Assembly (NCBI GenBank): GCA_037013685.1
Contig: CM072891.1
Span: 19,878,501 to 19,942,500, forward strand
Source of the DNA: Acridotheres tristis
Lineage: Eukaryota; Chordata; Aves; Passeriformes; Sturnidae
DNA length: 64,000 bases
Direction: 5' to 3'
Shown: piece after piece, positions 26,601 through 35,110 of the stretch
Position numbering within the stretch: position 1 is the stretch's first letter
Layout: each line of letters starts with the position of its first letter
The notes under the pieces: model-generated
The model's input: only the letters and a program-made list of their open reading frames with translations
Database searches by the model: none
Told to the model about the DNA's origin: nothing
Program-made: the position numbers and the translations under genes

Positions 26601-29600
26601 TGCTGCACTCTTCAAATTTTTGTTTCTGCTGGCTGCATGGATCTTTCTCTGTAGCCTTCTCTTGCAGCAATGTTAAATTTCTCTGCAGAGGCTTACCTGA
26701 GATTCACTTGTGATTGCTGGCACAATCCAACCTCTTTTTACCTTTTTCTTTGAAAACTGAGGGTTTGAGTAAATCCCCACTCTAGATAATTGGGTTATTC
26801 TTCCTACTTGGTTTTTGTGTTTTGAGTGGGGAAGGGGTTATAGAATAGAGATAAGACCAGTAAAGTGAAAACTTAATTGAAGGTTTGCTAAATGAACTGC
26901 TCTTATAGCATCACTGCAAAACAGGAAGGCTTCAAAAAAGGCAAAAGGGGCTCTTTGTTTTGTTTCTAAGTCTGTTTGCCATTTGGCTTGAGGAACTGTT
27001 GGTCAGTTCCATATGCTCTGCACATTCCTCTTCCTGGAAAAGGAAACTGTACACAGCTCTTTATATTCTCTTTGGACTAAACATAGCAATCCTATATTAG
27101 CTGTATAGGAATACTCCAGCATATGGCAAAGTCCCTTGTGAAACAGAAATAACCAATATCCCAGCTTTCATGCTCACAAGCCTGCTGGCAGTGGAGTTGA
27201 AAAAGGTAATACTGGAAAGCCCAGTTGTCTGTGGGTGTGCAGAGTTGGGGGTTTTCCTTTAAATGCCCTTTTATCAGGATATCAGGGACAAGCAAGTGTG
27301 AAACTGTCATGATGTTCACCCTGAAAATGAGACTCCATGTGGTTAGCAGAGCCCCTCAGAAACCAGCACCTTGTTAAATACAGACTTGGATACCCACATG
27401 CTAAAGCAGGGTCTTGTTGGTTATTGTGGATACATTAACCATCAGCTATTGTGGAGAAGACATGGTAAAATGCATAGCAGAACTTGATTACTGAAACAAA
27501 ATATTCTTCTTTGCATTATTATTTAGTAGACTGGCCTAGGAGGATGTTAGGTGATGCACATTTTGCTAGGCAGAAGAACTGCTTGGTGAGAGCAAGATAT
27601 CTTACTCAGTGTCTTGTCTGTGCTTTGGGTGGAAGGATGAGTTTCCATTTTCTTCTCAGCAAAATGAATGTGGGGTACACTCTCTGTAGAGGAGATAGAG
27701 ATTATATGTATCCCATTTGAGTTTAGTTTCTAAGACTCCCTAAATATGTGGAGCAACCCAGATTCCTTCATTTCATCTGCAACTGCTGCTGTTCCTAGGA
27801 TCTATCTCTGTCTTAGATAAATGAAACAAAAAACATCCAGTTCCTTTATCCTACTCTAAACTGATCTTTTTTCTAGAGACAGTTTGTTCTCTTCCCTGTG
27901 TGCCTTCACTCTGTTACTGCATCCAGTGATTGTCGTTGACACTTCTTAAAACAAATACGTTTGTTTTCATGTGGCTCATGGATATGGCAGTTATGCATTT
28001 GAGCTTTTGAATGTATGGAGAGTAACCCTTAAACCTGCAGCATGGGGCTGCTGGCTTGGAGGGGTTTTATTTAATTTCCTTTTTTTCCTTACACTTGGCT
28101 CTGCTGGGCAGTGAACTGGGTTGCTGGCGCACCTCCAGGGGCGTGGAGCAGCCTGGCCTCAGTTGACAGACCATCCTGACGCTGTTCTGTTGAAGCTCTT
28201 GGCGTGCTCCTCGGCCCCTTTGGGTCGGAAGCGGCTCACCTCGAACACGGTGCTGATCTTTGTCATGGGTTTGGCAGCCAGCTCCTTCAGCTTCCGCGCG
28301 TCAAAGCGTGGCTTGTGCAGAAGGATGGGTAAGCGGCGGGGAAGAAAGACGCTTTCTTCCTTCTGTGGCTTCTTTTCTGCCTGTTGTTTCTTCTCCTTGG
28401 TGAGTGCCACCTGGTATAAAATGGCATCCCACATCCTCATGGCTTTGGATTTAACCAGAGTGCAGTCTTGCTTGATGACTGCTTGAGCAGCATCCTCTTT
28501 ATTCTCTTCCTCCTGTCCCAGCTTTTCTGGCTTGGACTCCGGGAAGTTGGCTGCTTCTGGCTGCACCATCAAGTGCTTCCTGAGGCGATGCCAGCCACTG
28601 GCACTGGCTGCAGGAGGTCTTGGTGCTTCTACTGATGGTGGTGCTGGCTCAGCCTTGGGGGGACAACTGCTGTTGGGTAAGCTGGGAGTCACCTGGGGTT
28701 CAGGGATGTGTTCTACCTTGGTGTCTGTGGAGGTGGACCCAGTACCATCAGCTTGTGCTGGAGTTGCTGTTGCTGGGTGTGCTTGCCTCCAGGGAGCGCT
28801 GGATGTTGATGGTTTTGGGATGTCTCTGTCTTGCTTGGGTAATTCAGGTGTCTTGGATCTAGATATGTCAGTGCCACTTCCATGAGTTGTAGGCTTATTG
28901 GTGTGGGCATCAGAAGTGCTGGGCTTCTCTGTAGGAGCAGGCTTGGGAGCTTGATCAGGAAGCTCTGTCTCTGCAGCAGGAAGGAGGGGAGGTTTTGGCG
29001 AGGGGGAAGGGGCCTTGCTGTCTTTAGGTGAGGTGGGTGTCTGCTCTGGAGATGGTTCAGAGCTGCTTGTTTGAGGTGCTGGGGAAGTAGGCCTCTTGTC
29101 TTCTTGGCTGACAGTTCCTTGGGTGGAGTTTGGTGTGGGAGTCTTAGCCCTGGGTGGCTTGACACTGTGGAAATAAGTGTTCACCTTGGTGACATAGGTA
29201 ACCTCGGGCACCCTTTCTTTACTGGGTGTGCTGGAAGGAGGAGGCTGGGGGAAAACAGATACTGAAGGGTCAGCTGGAGAGGGAAGGTGGGAGCCCATGC
29301 CCTCAGGCTGCTGTGGAGTCTCAGGAGCTGCTGGCTTCTGTAGCAGGGGCATGGCAGAGGAGGTTGTGAGCTTGACGTGTTCAGCGATGCGCCGCTGCTC
29401 GGTGACCTTCAGCGTGAAAGGCTTTCCTTTTCGGAACGGGGAGAGGGCGCGGTGGTGGACGGGCCTGATGGGGAGGTGGGCTGGCAGGGGGGCCGAGGGC
29501 GCCGCTGTGGCGTCAGGGCTCTCTGCTGGGGCTGCGCTCTCAGCACGCTCCTGGTCGGGGCTGGCTTCGTTCACCGGCGAGAGGCTGGAGCGGAAGGCCT

Positions 29601-32600
29601 TGCCCTGCTCCGAGGTGAGGGTGGCGTTCTTCTTGGCTGCCTTCTTCAGCAGCCGCTGCAGACGCAGGTTGTCCTTGCCAGGCTTTGGCAGGGTGGGAGG
29701 GGGAGAAAGGGGGTGGTGGTTGGAGACAGGCTGGGAGGAGGATGATACTGTTATCAGCATTGTCATTTCCTGCAAGAGAAGACCAAGTTTAGAGATGGCG
29801 TGGGCCTAGCTGTGGCCTGGATTCTGAAATATTTATATACAAGTCTTCTTCCTCTATCTAAAAGCTTATGAGTATGAAGTCAATACTGTGGGAGAAGAGT
29901 CTCAGTCTTTTTGTTATGCTGGGGTAACCTCAGCTAGTCTTGAGGGTGGGTGTGGCAGGGCAAGAGATGTCCTGGGGAGAAGTTGTATTGCCAAACCTGC
30001 TCCTGGCATGAGCACAGTGAGAGCTCCTGGGCACCCCAGATGTTTGTGTCTTGGCAAGTCCTAATGGGATTTGGAAGGAAATGTCAAGGGAAACAAAGTG
30101 GGTTTGAAACTTTGGAGCTTTGAAACATCTCCAGAGGCAAAAAGTAGGAATGTTTAATGGCTTTCCAAACTTCAGTTATTAATAGTCTGATACAATGTTA
30201 CATACAACAGAACAGCCATAAACTACATGTGTCATTTGAATCAAAGTCAGCACTGGCCTTGATTAATTTCAGCGGGCATGAAGACGCTGCTGTGAAATAC
30301 AGGGCTTCTCAGAAGCTCTGTTTATCAGTGAGGAAGTGCTTTGTCACAGCACTGACTCTGGCTGGTCTTTTCTCGCTGCATGAAACACAGGGACAACATT
30401 TTCCTCTAGGATAAAACCAAATTTTCCCTTTCCCTTGGGAAGCTTTGCCCTAGTCTTGCCTTTATCACTCATTCTTGAACGAAGCAGAAATGGCTTATGC
30501 TGTGGTCTGATCTCCAATGGCAATTGCAGCTTTTTGGCCAATGCTGGGCTGCTCCTGCACAGATGCCTGGCTGCTTTTCCTGCTCTAACTCATCACTGCC
30601 TCCTTCCTGGTGAGTGCTGGTCAGTGGAGCAAAAGGGTCTGTGTTGGGGATACAAAGATAAAACTAGTCTCAGTTCTCTCCTTTCTCTTCCTGAGCAAGC
30701 TGGGGAGCACCAAACAACCTCTGACCTGCAATGACTCTTTGGCAGCCTCAGGAAGGAAGTCTGACTCTATCGTGGCTCTTGCTCAGCACAGAGTTGCTGA
30801 GTTTTGCTATGAAATGAGGCATAAATCACTGAGCCCTTAATCCCTAGTGCTGGATGCAACTGAGCATCCTTAAATAAGGAAAGGGAGGACAAGGTGATGT
30901 CAGGCTTGCCCAGGGGGCCATTTATTTCATGTGCTGTGTTCTGTTCCTGGTGGCTCCCAGCCTGCTCTGGTTAGTGTGGGTGTGTAATGTGATGCCTACT
31001 GTGCTGGAAAACTCTCCTGAATAGAGCTCTGGAAAGTGCAGAACAGCTATTTGTGCTAGAGTGCCCAGTGCTGGCTTTGGGCTTGCAGTGCTGCTGTCAG
31101 CACTAGGCTGGGAAGGTGCTCCATACCCAGCAAGTAGGTGGTGTGTCTGCCAAAACTGGTTGGGGATGGGGGGAGAAGGATGATTCTTTATTTTTTTAAA
31201 GGCAGCAGCGAATAAAAGCACTGGAGAGGTGACACGTTGAGCTCAAAAGCTTCAAGGTCAAACACTCACCAGAGTGGATGAGCTGCCCTGCAGGGCAGAG
31301 GCTGTGGTGGGCAGTGTCTAGCAAGTGGTGCATTCAGTACTGGAAAGACATGGATCTGTTGGAGCAAGTCCTGAGCAGGACCCCAAAAATGATCAGAGGG
31401 ATGGAACCTCTATGAAGACAGGCTTGAGAGAGGTAGGGTTGGGGAGTTAGGCTCTGGGGAGACTTCATTGTGGCCTTTTAATATGTACAGGTGGCTCATA
31501 AAAGAGATGGGGACAGGCACTTTAGTAGGGCATGTTGCAATAGGACAAAGGGTAAAGCTTTTAAACGAAGAGTGTGGACACAGACTAGATATAAGGAAGA
31601 AGTTGGTTTGGTTATTTTTTTATGATGAGGGTAGTGGAACACTGGAACACGTTTCCCAGAGAGGTGGTGCATGCCCTGTCCCTGGGAACATTCCAGGTCA
31701 GGCTGGAGGGGGATCTGGGCAGCCTGATTTAGTTGCAGATGTCCCTGTTCATTGCATGGGTGTTGGATTAGATGACCTTTAAAGGTCCCTTTCAACTAAA
31801 GGTCCCATTCAAGCTATTCTATCATTTTATGATTTACTTTAGCTGTAGGCATGAGAGACCTGCTGTTTTCTGTGAGGGGGCTTGGAGGGGATTTATGTCA
31901 GCTGGGGGTGACAACTGTTGGACATTCCCAGTGTCTTACCAGCTTCATTCCTTAGGCACAAGGCTGTCATTAGGATTTGCTTTGTTCCAGGAGCTACTCT
32001 TAGAGGCAAGTCTGCACTGTTCCAAAAAAAGACTGAGATCCCATTCCTTTGTCATGTACCTGCTTTCCTCCCCAGCCTCATGGGTATTTTAGATTCTTTT
32101 GAGTCTCAAAATGTCTCAGTTGGGGTGATATGTAGGTACTTTTGTGTGACACTACTCTGGCTCTGTTTGTGTAGGAATTGGTAATTGCTTGTGGGGTTTT
32201 TTTGTGCATTTTTAAAAATCTGCTGAAGGATGAGCAAATACATGCACCTCGTGGTAGGATTTATTGTGGAATGACTTAATCTGTTCCTGTTTAATGTAGT
32301 CCCATGGACAGCCTGTACTACAAGATGAGCTATGGTTCAGCAGCACTGGTAAACCAGATTTATAAGGTTCACCTGCTTCAGGCTTGTGTAGGGAATACTA
32401 AAGAGGCAGGGCAGTGAACTTCCCAGCTACTGATCAGCTCTTGGAGTGTTTTGCTTGTCCTATGGACTGCTGCACTTCAGAAAAATGCAGTTCCCCACGT
32501 GAGTCAGAGAAGGATCTTGCCTGGGATTTGCTGCAAACTACCAGATGCTACTGAGGAAAGCATGGGAGCTCTCAGAGTGGGAAGTGTAATATGCAAACAC

Positions 32601-35110
32601 CAGGACAATCCCTCTGCTCCCAAAGTCAGAGGCTGCTGTATAACCTCAAGATTTGTTGTCTCTTATAATAGTCTGTACTCTTCAAATCACTCTTGCTGCT
32701 ATCTCAGCTTCCCATCTGACTTGAAACCTGCTGTGCTGTGGGTCTTGGAGCCCTTATGGATGGTGACTTCCATGGCATGTGACTGTATTGGAATCTGTGT
32801 GCTTGACTAATGGAGCAGTGAGAGGCTAAGAGACAGCAAAAGGAAATCAGCTGTTAATTAATTTGCCTTCTCTGTCATGCCTGGCTTTGTTTTGAATCTC
32901 CTTCAGAGCTTTCTGTGCCCAGGAGAAATTCTCAACAAGGAAGATTTGTCTTCCCCCTTGCCACCTAATGAAGCAAAAATAAAGGGACAGACAGACTTGC
33001 TTTATTGCCAGTGGAAAGCCTGAAGTTAAAAACCTGGAGATAATAGGGGAAGCACTGCCTGAGAAACTTGTGTGGGTTTGAGATAAACTGGAAGGAAGTG
33101 AACACAGAAGTCAAGAGGCTTTCAAAGGGTTAAGTTTCCCTGCTGCTGGTTGAGTTCCCTTGGGTGAGTGGACACTCACCCGCTCTTGGACTCCAACTGT
33201 TCTCCTGACTTGGCTCCATTTGCAATCAGCCCCAAATCAGGAATAGTGGGGAGAGTGTCAGCATGCAGGAGTCATTTATCAAGTGATGGAAAAGTCATTT
33301 GTGTGCTGGAGTCCCTTGGCTGCACCAGCTGTCGTGCGTGGAGCAGATGGAGAGCTGCAGGAACCCAGCACTGCTGCAGATGGTCCCAAACAGAGCTGTG
33401 GCTGTCAGGGGCTGAGGGGACACTCTCTGCTTTAGTGGCTTTCTTGGGCTTGGGAGGAAGCCTGGGAGTCTCCTTCTGGGGGTGGGAGACAGCGTGGCAG
33501 GAGTGCAGGCGTGACCTCTGCCGGGTGTGCAGCCCTCAGCATCTCCTCTGCCGTGAGCATGGCCATTCCCAGCACAGCTTGCTCATGCCAAAGCTCCATG
33601 GATGGGCTGATTCACAGGGCTTTGTGAAAATGGGCGGGAGAAACTCACCTGTAATTGCTAGAGGAGATACAGTTTCTATATAGCTCAGGGTATTGCTCAG
33701 GAGAGGCCAAATGGTGTCCATAACATTGTGTTTTCTTTGTCTTGCAGCTGAGCTTGGTCCTGACTGAATGCAACCCTCCATGCCACTATTTCCTCTGCTG
33801 CACAGAAGATAATTGAAGGATGTTTCTCTTTTCCTGACTGCTGTCAGTCTGCTTTGGGATACAGCTTGACTCCTCTTGGGGTTTGAGCAATACCCCACAC
33901 TGCCTCCAGATGGATGAAGGGAACTAGATCAGCTGACAGAACTCATCCTTGTTTTAACTTTCTATGTGACTCTTTGGCTTTTTTTCTTTTTTTTTTAAAT
34001 CTGTCTCTGCTATGGAGATGAGAGGCTCTGTTCCCTCTCCTTAAGTGTTGGAAGAGAGGGATCTGCTGCCCTGCTGAGCAGGCAAGGCTTTTGTTGTGTG
34101 ATTAAGAATTTCTCCTTTTGTGGCCCTTGGTGGCTGGACGGTGGCAGAGAAGGGAACTCAACAGATATCTGGTGAAGAATTGGTGTTTGAAAGAAGGGTG
34201 CTGGGCAGGTCCTGAGTGTAAAAAGACTGCAAGGAGAATGTGATGCGAGTGCAAGGACCACTTGTCACTCTGTTGGTGCCAGCTGTGGGTAAAGTTGTCC
34301 CTTGTTTAGGATGCAGCCTCTAACCCTCTAGATCATCTGCTTTGAGGGACTCCCAGCTATTGGTCTCTGCGTACATAAATTACATTCAACTTAGCCCTGG
34401 TTTTTTTCTTTAGTTCCCAGATTATTCATTAATCAGTTATGTACTCATGCCAAAATATTCCTGCCACGTTTTTCTGTCTCAGCAGGGCAATAGCAGCTTT
34501 GTTTCAAATAGCTACTGCCTTCCGCTGCCTGTCTAAGGTGGAATGGAGATCTCCTCCTTTCCCAGGTGAGGAGCACTGACCACTGGTGTTATCTTCCTCC
34601 TCTGGGAAAGTGATTTGCTTATTCTCTGACCTGTGGGCTCCAGTGCCAGTGAGTGAAACACTTCAAAAGTCAGACGTGGTGGCACCTTGATAACTTGTGA
34701 GCTCTGTTCCTGAAGCTGTGCAGGGTATCTGGGAATGGCTGCTGGAGGTGATCTTGGTGAAATGGCATCCTAGTGTATTGTTTGTGGAGACCCAGGCTTG
34801 CTGTGAACTTGAGGAAACAAGGCATTTCTGGCCTTGGGCCTGAGGTCTGCAAATCAGCTTCTAGGGTTGTTTCTGAGCTCTCCCATGTCTTCATACTTCA
34901 TGATGATAACATGTCCCCCATCCCCTCTTTAGTCTCATTCCTACCTTCTTCCCATGTCAACATAATTTTGCAACTTGTTTCTACCCTCCTGGAGGGAGGG
35001 CAGCTTGTTTCTCCTCTTGCATCAGTGTGCTTTCTGCTTAAAACTTTCTGCCCCCTGGATTTTCTTTTTTTTTTTGTATGCATTTAATAAAATTTGAAGA
35101 AGATGTTGTA
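11449..35110 (+). CDS. LSP1: LSP1 gene, lymphocyte-specific protein 1 (5' end missing)
   Basis: LSP1 is a Ca2+- and F-actin-binding cytoskeletal phosphoprotein of leukocytes and endothelium, acting in motility and adhesion. Nine coding exons (11449-11601, 13776-13865, 17079-17262, 18206-18337, 21480-21523, 21695-21776, 22135-22275, 23063-23143, 24011-24100) join in frame to 331 residues plus stop. Mammalian LSP1 is about 330-340 residues, so only a short N-terminus is missing. Visible landmarks are TAQWSVEDEEEA near the start, DEGFSDWSQ at about residue 66, and an acidic Glu/Gln-rich coiled-coil-like middle (82-180). The basic C-terminal half carries DRTESLNRSI, LEQYTQAIE, VASTKSLWETGEV, DIVAG, SLWEQKG and YKFVATGHG, which are the caldesmon-like and villin-headpiece-like actin-binding segments of the family. 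A further 3'UTR exon is inferred at 33748. PRR33 lies antisense inside the last intron. The initiator exon was not identified. Confidence 0.95.
12603..12627. repeat. Poly(T) tract
   Basis: Twenty-five consecutive T residues in the LSP1 intron, in an AT-rich neighbourhood. It could be an A tail of a minus-strand retroposon, but no element body is recognisable. Confidence 0.85.
13776..13865 (+). CDS. LSP1: LSP1 coding exon (DEGFSDWSQ exon)
   Basis: A strong polypyrimidine tract and TTCAG acceptor precede it and a GTGGGT donor follows. The 90-nt exon begins with one base completing His and ends with two bases of Arg. It encodes YDFKPSGPSELEEDEG followed by FSDWSQKLEQRRQ. The ELDEDEGFGDWSQ block is a hallmark of mammalian LSP1, so identity and frame are firm. 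Confidence 0.95.
14531..14705 (+). mobile_element. CR1-type LINE 3' fragment
   Basis: It contains GAGAGGTGGTAGATGCC, then GGTCAGGTTGGACAGG, then GGATTGGACTTGATGACC running into TTTAAAGGTCC, and ends with ACTATTCTGTGA. These are successive blocks of the CR1 3' end in birds. It is a truncated, mutated copy of about 175 bp in an LSP1 intron, oriented with its 3' end to the right. Confidence 0.85.
17079..17262 (+). CDS. LSP1: LSP1 coding exon (acidic coiled-coil segment)
   Basis: The acceptor CCCATCTCCAG and donor GTGGGA flank 184 nt. One base completes Arg, followed by SPRQSYEEEDSG and a long Glu- and Gln-rich stretch ending EQEQAEQE at phase 0. This corresponds to the poorly conserved acidic centre of LSP1. 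The heptad-friendly charged composition suggests helix or coiled coil (inference). Confidence 0.9.
18206..18337 (+). CDS. LSP1: LSP1 coding exon (KKRRR segment)
   Basis: The acceptor CTGCACTCAG precedes 132 nt in phase 0-0, encoding EKKRRRNDGEKEEETPEKRQ, a basic-acidic stretch, then APSFGSLEEEEL and a Cys-containing end. The donor AAG|GTCTGT is weaker than the others, so the exon may be skipped or have an alternative end. Length and phase fit the reading frame exactly. Confidence 0.85.
21480..21523 (+). CDS. LSP1: LSP1 coding exon (DRTESLNRSI)
   Basis: A 44-nt exon after CTCCCTTTCAG with donor GTATTT. It encodes ITDRTESLNRSIQK plus two bases of Ser. Mammalian LSP1 has the near-identical block LIDRTESLNRSIEKS, part of the caldesmon-like actin-binding region. 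Confidence 0.96.
21695..21776 (+). CDS. LSP1: LSP1 coding exon (LEQYTQAIE)
   Basis: An 82-nt exon after TTCTGCAG with donor GTGGGT. It encodes NSIKKSQPPLPVSKIDDRL and then EQYTQAIE, matching the caldesmon-like segment of mammalian LSP1 almost residue for residue. Confidence 0.96.
22135..22275 (+). CDS. LSP1: LSP1 coding exon (STKSLWETGEV)
   Basis: A 141-nt phase 0-0 exon between TTTTCCAG and GTACAG. It encodes TSTKAPKPVRQPSLDLP, then VASTKSLWETGEVTAQSAVK. The RQPS serine (about residue 241 of the visible protein) aligns with the human serine reported as a MAPKAPK2 target, though the hydrophobic residue usual five positions upstream is Pro here. Confidence 0.96.
23063..23143 (+). CDS. LSP1: LSP1 coding exon (SLWEQKG)
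   Basis: An 81-nt phase 0-0 exon between TTTTCTCAG and GTGAGT. It encodes DIVAGDIVSKRSLWEQKGS and a short Ser- and Lys-rich end. It matches the DIVAGDMSKKSLWEQKGG block of mammalian LSP1, within the villin-headpiece-like actin-binding region. Confidence 0.96.
24011..24125 (+). CDS. LSP1: LSP1 last coding exon with stop and start of 3'UTR
   Basis: The acceptor CTCTCCTGTTCAG precedes coding 24011-24100, which gives SIPSGKKYKFVATGHGQYKK, then VLIDDAAEQ and TAG. This is the conserved C-terminus of LSP1. Twenty-five bases past the stop comes CCAG|GTAGGT, a good donor, so the exon is read here as ending at 24125 and splicing to a downstream 3'UTR exon. A junction so close to the stop would not trigger nonsense-mediated decay. 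Confidence 0.93.
24126..28064. other. Proposed LSP1 3'UTR intron, left part; no gene seen
   Basis: This is single-copy-looking, moderately AT-rich sequence with scattered T tracts. I found no exon with family resemblance and no clear transposon. The open reading frames are short and random-looking. Confidence 0.6.
28066..28071 (-). terminator. PRR33: PRR33 poly(A) signal (AATAAA on the minus strand)
   Basis: TTTATT on the + strand reads AATAAA in the PRR33 direction, about 90 nt past its stop codon. It is the nearest canonical signal, and a short 3'UTR fits. Confidence 0.6.
28159..29766 (-). CDS. PRR33: PRR33, proline-rich protein 33
   Basis: A single-exon frame of 535 residues on the minus strand, the longest frame in the window. 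On this strand CTTCTCTTGCAG|GAAATGACA places a splice acceptor just before the frame, so I start at the ATG at 29766 (MTMLITV) rather than at the upstream in-frame ATG at 29775, which would lie in the intron. A 5'UTR exon must exist further right. The N-terminus has a basic segment at residues 28-46, including LPKPGKDNLRLQRLLKKAAK. The centre is a low-complexity Pro/Ser/Thr-rich region. The C-terminus is conserved-looking (PILLHKPRFDARKLKELAAK, then MTKISTVFEVSRF). Position between LSP1 and TNNT3 and this N-terminal block match vertebrate PRR33, whose molecular function is unknown to me. No signal peptide or membrane segment is seen. It lies antisense within the proposed last LSP1 intron, and codon GC is higher than in its flanks. 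Confidence 0.88.
   Translation of the reverse strand: MTMLITVSSSSQPVSNHHPLSPPPTLPKPGKDNLRLQRLLKKAAKKNATLTSEQGKAFRSSLSPVNEASPDQERAESAAPAESPDATAAPSAPLPAHLPIRPVHHRALSPFRKGKPFTLKVTEQRRIAEHVKLTTSSAMPLLQKPAAPETPQQPEGMGSHLPSPADPSVSVFPQPPPSSTPSKERVPEVTYVTKVNTYFHSVKPPRAKTPTPNSTQGTVSQEDKRPTSPAPQTSSSEPSPEQTPTSPKDSKAPSPSPKPPLLPAAETELPDQAPKPAPTEKPSTSDAHTNKPTTHGSGTDISRSKTPELPKQDRDIPKPSTSSAPWRQAHPATATPAQADGTGSTSTDTKVEHIPEPQVTPSLPNSSCPPKAEPAPPSVEAPRPPAASASGWHRLRKHLMVQPEAANFPESKPEKLGQEEENKEDAAQAVIKQDCTLVKSKAMRMWDAILYQVALTKEKKQQAEKKPQKEESVFLPRRLPILLHKPRFDARKLKELAAKPMTKISTVFEVSRFRPKGAEEHAKSFNRTASGWSVN
29770..33747. other. Proposed LSP1 3'UTR intron, right part, upstream of PRR33
   Basis: This should contain the PRR33 promoter and a 5'UTR exon, which I could not locate with confidence. 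The only recognisable element is the CR1 fragment at 31345-31834. The rest is unremarkable. Confidence 0.55.
31345..31834 (+). mobile_element. CR1-type LINE 3' fragment (longer copy)
   Basis: Recognisable CR1 3'-end blocks appear in order: GATCTGTTGGAGCAAGTCC, GAGCAGGACCCCAAAAATGA, TATGAAGACAGGCTTGAGAG, CATTGTGGCCTTTTAATA, AGAGAGGTGGTGCATGCCC, GGGCAGCCTGATTTAG, then TTGGATTAGATGACCTTTAA, ending near TTCTATCATTTTATGATT. About 490 bp, 5'-truncated and too mutated to code. The 3' end has a local duplication of AAAGGTCCC. The left boundary is approximate. Confidence 0.9.
33748..35110 (+). other. LSP1: Proposed LSP1 3'UTR terminal exon
   Basis: GTTTTCTTTGTCTTGCAG is a strong acceptor just before 33748. 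No open frame follows, and the segment ends with AATAAA at 35086 and a GT-rich stretch, as expected of a terminal exon. The last LSP1 coding exon ends in a donor 25 nt past its stop with no nearby poly(A) signal, so this is the best acceptor partner I see. In human the LSP1 transcript span likewise extends past PRR33, as I recall it. The splice itself is inference. Confidence 0.5.
35086..35091 (+). terminator. LSP1: Poly(A) signal AATAAA, probable LSP1 end
   Basis: A canonical AATAAA followed within about 20-40 bases by GT-rich sequence (TGTTGTAATGGTGG). It is the likely 3' end of the LSP1 transcript. Confidence 0.55.

Noticed and set aside
29767..29775. Upstream ATG of the PRR33 frame
   Set aside because: The second codon is the CAG of a strong splice acceptor, so the ATG at 29775 is intronic in the spliced message. 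The ATG at 29766 is preferred.
29228..29809. 193-codon open frame on the + strand
   Set aside because: It lies exactly antisense to PRR33, whose frame is longer, has a family match and a splice acceptor. The + strand frame is a shadow of its GC-rich codons.
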